This document shows positions 43,579 through 52,022 of a stretch of DNA of 64,000 nt, in pieces. The number at the start of each line of letters is the position of its first letter. Positions within the stretch are counted from its first letter, which is position 1. Location of the stretch: contig NC_015514.1 of the NCBI RefSeq assembly GCF_000212695.1, positions 1 to 64,000 of the forward strand, in the 5' to 3' direction. The notes beneath the pieces were generated by a model that saw only the letters and a list, made by a program, of their open reading frames with translations, was not told the DNA's origin and ran no database searches. Origin of the DNA: Cellulomonas fimi ATCC 484. GTDB lineage: Bacteria > Actinomycetota > Actinomycetes > Actinomycetales > Cellulomonadaceae. The position numbers were made by a program, and so were the translations under genes.

Positions 43579-44271
43579 GTGACCGCTACCACCGCCCTCC
43601 TCCCTGACCTAGCGGGAGACGGCGAGCGAAGCGACGGGTGGGAGGGGCTCATCAAGTCGAAGGCGCGTGTCAAGGCGCATGGCGAGGTATTCACACCTGC
43701 CCACATGGTCAACTTGATGCTCGACGTCGTCTCCGAGGAGCTGGAGACGGGGCCGGGCTTCGTCGACGCGACGTTCCTCGAGCCGGCCGCTGGAGACGGA
43801 AACTTCCTCGTCGCCATTCTGGGTCGCAAGCTCGCTGCGATCGAGACGCGCCTGTCACCGCGGGTATGGGAGCGCGAGTCGTTGTTCGCCCTCGCGTCGA
43901 TCTACGGCATTGAGTTGCTGGAAGACAACCACTCCGACGCGCAAGGCGCCATGCTCGACGTGTTCCTCTCCTGGCACAACCGTCACGGCACGGGCGTCAG
44001 TCGGCGCACAAATCTCTACCGCGCGGCGAAGTTCCTCATCGCGACAAACATTCGGCGCGGCAACACCTTGACCGGCGCGGCGCCGGACGGGTCTGAGATC
44101 GAGTTCTCGTGGTGGCACCGCACGTTGGGCAATCTCGTGGTCCGCGAGTCGTTCAAGTTCAACTCCCTGCGTGCCGATACCCCTGCAGTGGACCTGTTCG
44201 CCGCCCTCGAAGAACGGGTCGTCTACGCGCCGTGCCGTATTAACACCGTCTTCAACAAGGAAGCCAAGTGA
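43579..44271 (+). CDS. DNA N6-adenine methylase N-terminal half (motif I only)
   Basis: The 230-aa product (GTG start, MTATTALLPDLAGDG) resembles the front half of an Eco57I/Type I-like adenine methylase. GEVFTPAHMVNLMLD (residues 35-49) is the usual lead-in, FLEPAAGDGNFLV (66-78) is the SAM-binding motif I, IYGIELLED (108-116) is the motif II region and NIRRGNTLTG is the following strand. No NPPY catalytic motif is present; one occurs in the third gene of the operon. Its stop overlaps the start of the helicase gene (GTGA). Codon use is visibly less GC-biased than the flanks. It could be a subunit of a split methylase or a truncated relic. Confidence 0.85.
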   Translation: MTATTALLPDLAGDGERSDGWEGLIKSKARVKAHGEVFTPAHMVNLMLDVVSEELETGPGFVDATFLEPAAGDGNFLVAILGRKLAAIETRLSPRVWERESLFALASIYGIELLEDNHSDAQGAMLDVFLSWHNRHGTGVSRRTNLYRAAKFLIATNIRRGNTLTGAAPDGSEIEFSWWHRTLGNLVVRESFKFNSLRADTPAVDLFAALEERVVYAPCRINTVFNKEAK

Positions 44272-47200
44272 GTTCCTACACCCCCAAGATACGGACCTTC
44301 GACGAGGTCGTCCCGATGGTCTACTCCTGGACGACCCCCAGCGTCCTATCGCCCGACGGCACGACATTCCTCGAAGCCGCCGGCTGGGAGAAGGTCGGGT
44401 ACACCGAGGGCGACGTCGATGCCCGTATCGCTCAGCAGGCGTCGCAGATGGGTGGAATGGTTCAAAAGCGCAGACTCTGGGCGTACAAGGCGCGCTTCAT
44501 CACCGAAGGCGGCAGGTGGTTCACCGACCACGATTTCCACAGCTACCTGCGCCAGCAGGGCGTCAAGCGGTTCGAGGATCAGGGCAAGACTGAATGGCAC
44601 CAGTTCGCTGGGATGCCGAAGACCTCGCGGGAGTATTTCTCGGCGTTCATCATGCAAGACTTTGCCGTCGCCCAGACGGTGGAGCCGCAGGACTATAAGT
44701 TGCGCCCCGAGCAGCGGCAGGCGGTCGAGCAGGCCCTAACCGCGTTCGGGACTACCGTCGAGGGCAAAGAGGCGCTGTGGAACGCCAAGCCTCGGTTTGG
44801 CAAGACGCTGACGACGTACGACCTCATGCAAAGGATGGATGTCAAGCGTGCACTTATCGTGACCAATAGGCCGGCCATCGCGAACTCCTGGTTCGACGAC
44901 TATCAGAAATTCGTCGCCCACCGCACGACCTACCAGTTCGTGTCCGACTCGCCGTCGCTCGACAAGCGCCGTCCGATGACCCGCGACCAGTGGAAGGCAT
45001 ATTCCCTGGAGCACCAGGATCGCGACCCCCGCCTCATCGAGTTCGTCTCGCTCCAGGACCTCAAGGGGTCGCTATACTTCGGCGGGTCGTTCGACAAACT
45101 CAAGTACATCGCTGACACGCAGTGGGACCTGCTCGTCATCGACGAGGCGCACGAAGGCATCGACACCACAAAGACAGACATCGCCTTCGACAAGATCAAG
45201 CGGACCCACACGCTGCATCTGTCGGGCACCCCGTTCAAGGCCCTCGCCAAGGGGCGGTTCAGCCAGGACCAGATTTTCAACTGGACCTACGAGGACGAGC
45301 AGGCGGCCAAGGCTGACTGGTCCGACGAGACGCAGGACAACCCGTACGCCCAACTCCCGAAGCTCAACCTGTTCACCTATCAACTCTCGCGCATGGTAAC
45401 CGACCGTCTTGCCGAGGGTGTCGCACTGGACGAGGAGTCCGGGAATGTCGACTACACGTTCGACCTGGCTGAGTTTTTTGCCACCAAGGACAACGGCTAC
45501 TTCATCTACGAATCCGACGTTCGACGATTCCTGGACGCGCTGACGACCCAGGAAAAGTACCCGTTCTCCACCTCCGAACTGCGGGACGAAGTCAGGCACT
45601 CGTTCTGGCTTCTCAACCGCGTCGCCTCGGCGAAGGCACTGGAACGGCTGCTCAAGGCGCACCCAGTGTTCCGAGATTACACAGTGATCCTGGCGGCCGG
45701 CGACGGCAGGCCCAGCGCCGAGGATGGAGACGGGCTCGACGAGGCCGTTGACGACCTGGCAACCGCAGGAAAGTCGTTCGATAAGGTTCGTGAGGCCATC
45801 GCGAGAGCGGATGGCTCAGGCGGCAGAACCATCACACTGTCTGTCGGCCAGCTCACAACGGGCGTGACGGTGCCGGAGTGGACGGCGGTTATCATGCTCT
45901 CCAACCTGTCTTCGCCCGCCCTGTACATGCAGGCCGCGTTCCGCGCGCAGAACCCGCACACATTCGTCCGTGGCGATAAGGTGTTGCAGAAGAAGAACGC
46001 CTACATCTTCGACTTCGCGCCTGAGCGCACCCTGACGATCTTTGACCAGTTCGCCAATAACCTCGCCGCCCGCCCGCCCGTCGACGGCGTTGAGCGGCGC
46101 GGCAACATCCGACGGCTGCTCAACTTCTTCCCGATCCTGGGCGAGGATACCGAAGGCCAGATGATCGAGCTCGATGCGGAGAAGGTGCTCACTTTCCCGC
46201 AGGTCTTCAAGGCGCGCGAGGTCGTGCGACGCGGTTTCCTATCCAACCTGCTGTTCGCAAACGTCTCCGGCATCTTCCGGGCCGTGGAGCACTTCGAGGA
46301 CATCCTCAACCGACTGCCGGTAGCCAAGGAGAAGAAGGTCGAGAAGGGGACGCCCGTCGACGTGCCGGTCCCACCGCCAACCACGGATGCCGAAGGCAAC
46401 GTGCAGCTCGACTTCGAGACCGTCATCAACCCAAAGGTTGCCGAGATCGGTAAGCCGATCTACTCGAACGAGGACGTTCCCTCGCTCGACCCGGCGATCG
46501 TCAAGGCGGAGCAGGCTGCTAAGCAGATCGCCGCCGTGGTCAGCGAGAAATCCCGCGAGACCCGCGAGAAACTAGCCGCCGAGTACAAGATGAAGGCCAC
46601 GCGAGTCATCGCCGACGAGAAGGCGACTGAGGCGCAGGTGGGTTCGAAGGTGGAACGCGCCTTCATCGACCATCAGATCGCGCTCAATCACATCGAGGCC
46701 GAAGCAAAGCACGCCGCGACCGAGGTCGAGTTGAAAGTCCTGGAAATGAAGAAGGCCGAGGCGAAGGCCGACCTTGACGCACAAGTGCGCGCGATCGTCC
46801 ACGAAACCCTGGACACCATCACCGAGACCATCGTAAAGCGCGAAGAGACTAGGAAGGCGCAGGCGAGCGTTAATAAGACTCTCGATGCTGCACGCGACCA
46901 CCTGCGCGGGTTCGCTCGGACCATCCCAATGTTCGTCATGGCGTACGGTGACCGCGATATCACGCTTGCCAACTTCGACGACTACACCCCGAGCGACGTG
47001 TTCGCCGAGGTCACCGGCATCACCGAGGAAGACTTCCGCAAGCTGCGCGACGGAAGGGAGATCACGGACCCGACCACCGGAGAGGTCACACGTGTTCCCG
47101 GCCTATTCGATCAGGCAGTTTTCGACCAGGCGATGCAGGAGTTCCTCACCAAGAAGGAGGAGCTCGCCGACTACTTCGACCCGGCGCTGACCGAGGACAT

Positions 47201-47624
47201 TTTCGCCTACATTCCACAGCAGAATACCAGCCTCGTGTTCACGCCAAAGCCGGTTGTTCAAATGATGTGCGACGCCTTGGAAGCGGGAAATCCTGGCATC
47301 TTCTCGGATGCAAAGAAGACCTTCGCGGATCCGTTCTCGACCGCCGGGCTGTTCTGCATGGAGCTCGTCCGCCGGCTCGATGTGGGCCTGACCGAGGCGA
47401 TTCCCGACCCCGCCGAGCGCCTGGAGCACATTTTCACCAGGCAGGTTTTTGAGATGAGCCCCAATAAGATTCTTCATGACATCACACTGGAGGCTGTCAG
47501 CGGCGGCGTGCCCGAGCGGCGAGCATGGTTGGAAGACTCCGGGCACTTTCGCGTAGCCGACATTTCCAAGTTGAGCAGCCAGGAGCGCGAGGCGTTGGTT
47601 GACGAGATGCTGGGAGACGCCTGA
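44268..47624 (+). CDS. Restriction-type protein: GIY-YIG nuclease, DEAH helicase, coiled coil, methylase-like C-terminus
   Basis: A 1118-aa multidomain protein. Residues about 15-112 fit a GIY-YIG (T5orf172/MUG113) nuclease: VYSWTTP, KVGYTEGDVDARI (Arg53) and a final KTEWHQF (Glu109). The superfamily 2 helicase follows: LRPEQRQAVEQAL, Walker A NAKPRFGKT (172-180), DEAH (292-295), SGTP (319-322), GQLTTGVTVPEW and the Arg motif MQAAFRAQNPH. Residues about 745-880 are a long coiled coil. The C-terminus (from 991) has FTPKPVVQMM and DPFSTAGLF, a second methylase motif-I region, but no NPPY. The next gene starts one base after its stop. It probably cuts unmodified foreign DNA. The moderate GC content suggests transfer. 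Confidence 0.85.
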   Translation: MSSYTPKIRTFDEVVPMVYSWTTPSVLSPDGTTFLEAAGWEKVGYTEGDVDARIAQQASQMGGMVQKRRLWAYKARFITEGGRWFTDHDFHSYLRQQGVKRFEDQGKTEWHQFAGMPKTSREYFSAFIMQDFAVAQTVEPQDYKLRPEQRQAVEQALTAFGTTVEGKEALWNAKPRFGKTLTTYDLMQRMDVKRALIVTNRPAIANSWFDDYQKFVAHRTTYQFVSDSPSLDKRRPMTRDQWKAYSLEHQDRDPRLIEFVSLQDLKGSLYFGGSFDKLKYIADTQWDLLVIDEAHEGIDTTKTDIAFDKIKRTHTLHLSGTPFKALAKGRFSQDQIFNWTYEDEQAAKADWSDETQDNPYAQLPKLNLFTYQLSRMVTDRLAEGVALDEESGNVDYTFDLAEFFATKDNGYFIYESDVRRFLDALTTQEKYPFSTSELRDEVRHSFWLLNRVASAKALERLLKAHPVFRDYTVILAAGDGRPSAEDGDGLDEAVDDLATAGKSFDKVREAIARADGSGGRTITLSVGQLTTGVTVPEWTAVIMLSNLSSPALYMQAAFRAQNPHTFVRGDKVLQKKNAYIFDFAPERTLTIFDQFANNLAARPPVDGVERRGNIRRLLNFFPILGEDTEGQMIELDAEKVLTFPQVFKAREVVRRGFLSNLLFANVSGIFRAVEHFEDILNRLPVAKEKKVEKGTPVDVPVPPPTTDAEGNVQLDFETVINPKVAEIGKPIYSNEDVPSLDPAIVKAEQAAKQIAAVVSEKSRETREKLAAEYKMKATRVIADEKATEAQVGSKVERAFIDHQIALNHIEAEAKHAATEVELKVLEMKKAEAKADLDAQVRAIVHETLDTITETIVKREETRKAQASVNKTLDAARDHLRGFARTIPMFVMAYGDRDITLANFDDYTPSDVFAEVTGITEEDFRKLRDGREITDPTTGEVTRVPGLFDQAVFDQAMQEFLTKKEELADYFDPALTEDIFAYIPQQNTSLVFTPKPVVQMMCDALEAGNPGIFSDAKKTFADPFSTAGLFCMELVRRLDVGLTEAIPDPAERLEHIFTRQVFEMSPNKILHDITLEAVSGGVPERRAWLEDSGHFRVADISKLSSQEREALVDEMLGDA

Positions 47625-47625
47625 G

Positions 47626-48678
47626 ATGGCCAAGAAGTTCGACGTCGTCATCGGCAACCCGCCGTATCAGGCCGAGGCGCAAGGGGAAGGCACGCGCGAC
47701 ACCCCGATTTATCACGAGTTCATGGATGCCGCGTACGAGGTGGCGAAGCAGGCTGTCATCATCACTCCCGCACGGTTCTTGTCCGATGCTGGCTTCACGC
47801 CGAAGGCGTGGAACGCGAAGATGCTCGCAGACGAGCACCTGACGGTGGCGCACTTTGAGCCGGACTCGAACCGGTTGTTCCCGGGTCTCACGGACCCCAT
47901 CAAGGGTGGCATCGCCGTCACCCATCGCGACTCGGAGCGCAAGCTCGGACCCATCGGATTCTTCACGAAGTCCCCCGAGCTGAACACTGTCCTGCACAAG
48001 GTTCTGGAGTGCGGAGCGACGTTCATCGACGCGGAAGTGTCGAGCGGTCGTGCTTATGCGTTCACAAAGGCGATGCACGACCAGCACCCGGAGGCTTCGA
48101 GCGTTATGTCGAAGGACGCGAAGTTCCGCGTCAGCACGAACGCGTTCGACCAACTCGCGTTCCTGTTCCACGAGAACCGCCCCGAAGACGGCGGCGAGTA
48201 CATGCGCATCCTTGGCGTGCACAAGAACAGGCGGGTGATCCGTTGGATTCGCAGAGAGTACCTCACCACCCCTAGGAGTTCCGACAGGTATAAGGTCGCG
48301 ATCCCGGCGGCGAACGGGTCGGGTTCGACGACCGATTTCTTCGGCGTGGCCCTGAACAAGCCGACGGTGCTCGGCCCGTCGACTGGCGTCACTCAAACGT
48401 TCGTCACCATCGGCTCCTTCGATACCGAGACCGAAGGTGAGGCATGCCTGCGGTATATAAAGTCCAAGTTCGCCCGCGCAATGCTCGGTATCCTCAAGGT
48501 GACGCAGCACAACCCGCGCGCAACGTGGAAGTTCGTTCCGGTCCAGGACTTCACGCCTGAATCGGACATTGACTGGCAGCAGGATATTCCAGGCATCGAC
48601 GCTCAGCTCTACGCCAAGTACGGGCTGGCCGACGACGAGATCGCGTTCATCGAGGCGAACGTAAGGCCGATGGAGTGA
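47626..48678 (+). CDS. Eco57I-type methylase catalytic half with NPPY
   Basis: The 350-aa product starts MAKKFDVVIGNPPYQAEAQG. FDVVIGNPPYQ at residues 5-15 is the motif IV of N6-adenine methylases, normally found in mid-protein, here at the very N-terminus. ITPARFLSDAGFTPKAWN follows as the next conserved block. The remaining part (about 120-330) would serve as target recognition domain, with YIKSKFARAMLGILK and NPRATWKFVPVQDF typical of Eco57I relatives. It has no SAM motif I, so it must complement the first gene or the end of the second. It follows the helicase stop by one base. Confidence 0.87.
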   Translation: MAKKFDVVIGNPPYQAEAQGEGTRDTPIYHEFMDAAYEVAKQAVIITPARFLSDAGFTPKAWNAKMLADEHLTVAHFEPDSNRLFPGLTDPIKGGIAVTHRDSERKLGPIGFFTKSPELNTVLHKVLECGATFIDAEVSSGRAYAFTKAMHDQHPEASSVMSKDAKFRVSTNAFDQLAFLFHENRPEDGGEYMRILGVHKNRRVIRWIRREYLTTPRSSDRYKVAIPAANGSGSTTDFFGVALNKPTVLGPSTGVTQTFVTIGSFDTETEGEACLRYIKSKFARAMLGILKVTQHNPRATWKFVPVQDFTPESDIDWQQDIPGIDAQLYAKYGLADDEIAFIEANVRPME

Positions 48679-48696
48679 CGGCGGGACGAATGCTAG

Positions 48697-48825
48697 TGAA
48701 CCGGTAGGCGTCCCGATCGTCGAAGTGCCAGCGTGCGCGAGCCTTATCGGTGGCGCTGTCGACAGTCTTGGGCGGCTCGGGGTCCCGGAGCGGGTCAGGC
48801 AGTGCGTCGGAGCAGAGCACACGCC
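48697..48825 (-). pseudogene. Transposase relic
   Basis: Minus-strand translation gives CSDALPDPLRDPEPPKTVDS and RARWHFDDRDAYRFT. The matching part of the intact transposase at 40173-41777 reads YSDALPEPLRHLEPPKIGDT and RARELFDKREAYRFT. No start or flanking transposase sequence is left. It is therefore an internal scrap of a related element, on the same strand as the intact copy. It marks the right side of the restriction-like operon. Confidence 0.85.
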
Positions 48826-48953
48826 CTTCCGGTGACCGGCCCCGCGCGTACACCGCGTTGGCATGACAGCAGCCGTAGCCCGGTGGTGCCGTTCCTGCGG
48901 CGCACTAGCCTGACGCTCGGCAGCACACCGCACTCACCGGGAGGCGAACACCC

Positions 48954-50051
48954 ATGCCGCTCGAAATGGGCGTTTGGCGCATCGAGAACGGTGAGCCGCG
49001 CAGGCTGCCGCCAATGACCGTCCCGACCGAGGCGGCGCTGGAGTCGCTCCTCGAACGCGACCCGTCCTTGCTGGGCGAGCGGCTGCTCGTCATCGGCCGG
49101 CAGGTCCAGACCCCACACGGCAAGCGCATCGACCTGCTCGCGATGAACGGGGACGGCAACCTCGTCGTCTTGGAGCTCAAGAAGGACCGCACTCCTCGTG
49201 ATGTCGTCGCACAGATCCTCGACTACGGGTGGTGGGTGTCTCGCCTCGACCGGGACAGCGTCATCGACATCGCGAACACCCACCTGAACGTCCCGTTCGA
49301 GGCAGCGTTCGAGGAGGTATTCGGCACACCGCCACCGGATGAGCTCAACACCGGGCTGCGCCTGACCATCGTCGCGACCGAGCTCGACTCCTCCTCAGAG
49401 CGGATCGTCAACTACCTGCGCGAGTTCGGCGTCCCCGTCAACGCGGTCTTCTTCACCTACCTCGACGACGGCGACCGCCAGTACCTTGCGCGGTCCTGGC
49501 TCGTCGAGTCCACGGAGCAAGCGCCGTCCGCGCCGGCCCAGAAGAGGGGCAAGCGAGCCGAGTGGAACGGCAAGGACTGGTTCGTCTCGTTCGGCGACGG
49601 CGGAGGCCGCTCCTGGCAGGACGCCCGTAGCTACGGCTTCGTCTCAGCCGGTGGTGGCTCGTGGTACTCCCGGACCCTTCGGAACCTCCCCGTCGGCGCC
49701 AGAGTGTGGGTGCACATCGCGAACACCGGATATGTCGGCGTCGGCACCACGCTGGGCGAAGCGGTCCGGTTCGACGAAGCCGAGGTGCAGGTTGACGGGC
49801 AGTGGCTCCGGCTCGCTGACCAGCAGCTCACTGCCGCATATCGGCACGGTAACCCCGGCCGGCCCGTCACGGACGACGAGGACATCGACGAGTGGGTTGT
49901 GCCGGTCCGCTGGGACGTCACCCTCGACAAGGCCGACGCGTTTTGGCAGAGCGGCATGTTCGCGAACCAGAACTCCGCCTGCAAGCTCCGGCAGGAGTTC
50001 ACGCTCGAACGCCTCGCCGAGCGCTTTCCGGACGGCGGCCAGAGCGAGTAG
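48954..50051 (+). CDS. NucS/DUF91-like PD-(D/E)XK nuclease-domain protein
   Basis: The 365-aa product starts MPLEMGVWRIENGEPRRLP. Residues about 25-100 fit the NucS-type nuclease core: ALESLLERDPSLL, QTPHGKRIDLLAMNGDGNL, VVLELKKDRT and DVVAQILDYGWWV. This gives Asp60, Glu74, Lys76 and Gln87 as candidate active-site residues. The C-terminal half (about 205-365) is a separate domain with EWNGKDWFVSFGDGGGRSW and DARSYGFVSAGGGSWYSR, resembling modules found in defence-linked proteins. An AGGCGAAC ribosome binding site precedes the ATG. Its place beside the restriction-like operon and transposase scrap suggests a role in defence, but this is inferred. Confidence 0.85.
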   Translation: MPLEMGVWRIENGEPRRLPPMTVPTEAALESLLERDPSLLGERLLVIGRQVQTPHGKRIDLLAMNGDGNLVVLELKKDRTPRDVVAQILDYGWWVSRLDRDSVIDIANTHLNVPFEAAFEEVFGTPPPDELNTGLRLTIVATELDSSSERIVNYLREFGVPVNAVFFTYLDDGDRQYLARSWLVESTEQAPSAPAQKRGKRAEWNGKDWFVSFGDGGGRSWQDARSYGFVSAGGGSWYSRTLRNLPVGARVWVHIANTGYVGVGTTLGEAVRFDEAEVQVDGQWLRLADQQLTAAYRHGNPGRPVTDDEDIDEWVVPVRWDVTLDKADAFWQSGMFANQNSACKLRQEFTLERLAERFPDGGQSE

Positions 50052-50176
50052 GCGCGCCCGAGGAGGTGTGCCTGGACCGCGCCTCGGGGTGTGCCTGGGG
50101 CATCGACCGCGGCTGCGGAACTGGAGGTCAGCGCGTTTCGGGAACCACCCACAGTGTGATGTCGCAGGACATCGGC

Positions 50177-50207
50177 AACAGGCCGGACCCTCAGGGTCCG
50201 GCCTGTT
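50177..50207. terminator. Hairpin terminator
   Basis: The near-continuous palindrome acaggccggaccc/gggtccggcctgt has a minimal loop and is followed by tcgtgttgttgg. It lies between the NucS-like gene and the minus-strand gene, so it can act for both. Confidence 0.75.
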
Positions 50208-50255
50208 CGTGTTGTTGGGCTAGGTGGTCGCGGGTGCGGTCGCGCGTGGTGGCCG

Positions 50256-50828
50256 TCAGGGCAGCGTGATGCCCGCCTGGCTCGCGATGTCCCGGACGAA
50301 GCTCTGGCAGCTGTATCGCGGGTAGTCCGTCGCCTGCGGCAGGGCCGCGGGGTTGTAGTGGTACGCGCCCGTGGCGACACCGCGCGCGGCATCGACCACC
50401 GTGCTCGATGTCAGGCCGTCGGGCACGGCGACCGGCTGGACGACCGAGTTGTCCTTGTGCGGGACCGCACCCCAGAGCACGCGGGGTCCGTCGGCGAGGG
50501 TCAGGTCGAGCTGGAACCAGCCCTTGTCGCCCTGAGCGGACGTGGCCTCGAGGATGAGCCACCAGTGCTGCTTGTGGGCGATCACGCCGTCCGTCTTCCA
50601 GAGCAGGATCCTGGTGACGGTCCCTTCGACCTTCGGCCCCACGGTCTTCTCCAGCAGCGCGCCGCTGAAGCGCTTCAGCGTCGCGGGCACGTTCCCGACC
50701 GCTCCCGGCTGGGCGGTGGCGGCCGGGTCACCGCCCTCGAGACCACGCTGGACGGACACCTGTCGGACGCGCGGATCGAGGAGGCGGGTCGCCGCCCGGT
50801 TGCCGGCTGTCCGCTGGACGAGCAGCAT
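50256..50828 (-). CDS. Hypothetical protein with eCIS-type N-terminal motif
   Basis: The 190-aa product begins MLLVQRTAGNRAATRLL. This matches the LQRTAGNxAVxRLL pattern common near the N-terminus of proteins linked to extracellular contractile injection systems and their cargo. The rest contains WWLILEATSAQGDKGWFQLDL and a Cys-His-less C-terminus with YPRYSCQSFVRDIASQAGITLP, not recognised. The frame continues upstream without a usable start (ALARSLGAAE precedes the Met), so the gene may be 5'-truncated. No injection-system structural genes are in the window. Confidence 0.65.
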   Translation of the reverse strand: MLLVQRTAGNRAATRLLDPRVRQVSVQRGLEGGDPAATAQPGAVGNVPATLKRFSGALLEKTVGPKVEGTVTRILLWKTDGVIAHKQHWWLILEATSAQGDKGWFQLDLTLADGPRVLWGAVPHKDNSVVQPVAVPDGLTSSTVVDAARGVATGAYHYNPAALPQATDYPRYSCQSFVRDIASQAGITLP

Positions 50829-51145
50829 CTCGGCTGCACCGAGGGAGCGGGCGAGGGCCGGTCCCGTTGCGACCGCTCTCGAGACGTCACGCTCGGGATG
50901 TGAGCGCGTCGGCGGTGCTGCACGTCCCGGTCATTCGCCTACCCGCGCGTCCTGGAACCCGGTCCGGACCATGGCGACCACTCTCTTGACGTGGGGCGCT
51001 CCTGCTCGACATCGCCAGCGTAACCGGCTGCCCGTGGTCGCGGGCCTCCGGCCCCCACGAGCGCTCGACCCGACCGGCGCGCATGCTGGACGTTCCGGGC
51101 TGGAGCACAACGGCCCGTCGCGCGTGCTCGACGTGAGGAAAGTCG
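50829..51145. other. 317-base gap between divergent genes
   Basis: No supported gene. The right end contains the probable promoter and the GTGAGGAAAGTCG ribosome binding site of the SRPBCC gene. The left end carries in-frame remains of the eCIS-type gene back to a TGA. Confidence 0.5.
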
Positions 51146-51922
51146 ATGACCACGAAAGTCGAGAAGTCGGTCCTGGTGAACGTGCCGGTGGCCGTGGCGT
51201 ACAACCAGTGGACGCAGTTCGAGGACTTCCCGCAGTTCATGGGCGGCGTGAAGTCCGTGACGCAGCTGAGCGACGACCGGCTGCAGTGGGTCGCCGAGAT
51301 CGCCGGCGTGAAGCGCCAGTGGGAGGCGCGGATCCTCGAGCAGGTCCCCGACCGGAAGGTCGCGTGGGCGGCCACCGAGGGGGCGACCAACGCCGGTGCG
51401 GTGACGTTCGAGGACGTGGGGGGCGGGCAGACCTCGGTCCACCTGTCGCTCGAGTACGAGCCGGAAGGACTGGTCGAGAAGGTCGGCGACAAGCTGAACG
51501 TCGTCGAGAACCAGGCGGAGAAGGACCTCGAGCGGTTCAAGGCGTTCATCGAGGCCGAGGGGTACGCGACCGGTGCCTGGCGCGGGTCGGTCGGCGAGGG
51601 TGCCGCCGTCGGGACGCCGGGCGTCCAGGACGCGGCGGCGTCGCGCGGTGACTCGGGCAAGGCCGGGGTCTCGGCCAAGGCCGTCGCAGCCGGGGTGGGT
51701 CTCGCCGCCGCCGGGGCGGCTGCGGCCGCTGCGACCCGGAAGAGCGGCTCGACCGACGACGTCGTCGTGACCGAGTACGACGACGTCACGCCCGTCGTCG
51801 CCCCGGACGTCGGGGTCACGCCCGTCGTCGACGAGGACGGGGAGGTCGTCGTCACGGACGTGCGGCCCGCCGGGACCCTGCCCGCGACCGAGGACGGGAC
51901 CGACCCCGGAACCCGCATCTGA
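51146..51922 (+). CDS. SRPBCC family protein with Ala-rich C-terminal region
   Basis: The 258-aa product begins MTTKVEKSVLVNVPVAVAYN. Residues 1-145 form an SRPBCC (START/cyclase-like) ligand-binding fold: QWTQFEDFPQFMGGVKSVTQL, WEARILEQVPDRKVAW and VHLSLEYEPEGLVEKVGD. Residues about 175-202 are an Ala/Gly-rich hydrophobic stretch that may be a membrane helix. An acidic Val/Asp tail with repeated DDVTPVVAPDVGVTPVVDED follows. Such proteins are common in actinobacteria and often annotated as cyclase/dehydrase. The ligand is unknown. Confidence 0.88.
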   Translation: MTTKVEKSVLVNVPVAVAYNQWTQFEDFPQFMGGVKSVTQLSDDRLQWVAEIAGVKRQWEARILEQVPDRKVAWAATEGATNAGAVTFEDVGGGQTSVHLSLEYEPEGLVEKVGDKLNVVENQAEKDLERFKAFIEAEGYATGAWRGSVGEGAAVGTPGVQDAAASRGDSGKAGVSAKAVAAGVGLAAAGAAAAAATRKSGSTDDVVVTEYDDVTPVVAPDVGVTPVVDEDGEVVVTDVRPAGTLPATEDGTDPGTRI

Positions 51923-51947
51923 CCGGGACCACCGGGTCCGGACCAGC

Positions 51948-51984
51948 ACGACGGCCGCCGGTGACGTGGACCGGCGGCCGTCGT
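51948..51984. terminator. Bidirectional hairpin terminator between SRPBCC gene and GH9 cellulase
   Basis: A perfect 15-base stem acgacggccgccggt/accggcggccgtcgt surrounds a seven-base loop in the convergent gap. Confidence 0.8.
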
Positions 51985-52022
51985 CGCGCGTCATGCCCCT
52001 GCCGACGAGCGTGCCGTGCGGG

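Noticed and set aside
50141-50175. gatgtc-gcag-gacatc dyad near 50158-50173 as an IS481-type end
   Set aside because: Some IS elements have similar ends, but no transposase or second end is present beside it, so it was not called.
39819-50207. Phage or ICE integration into tRNA-Leu with flanking att sites
   Set aside because: No repeat of the tRNA 3' end was found on the far side and no complete integrase, phage or conjugation genes are present.
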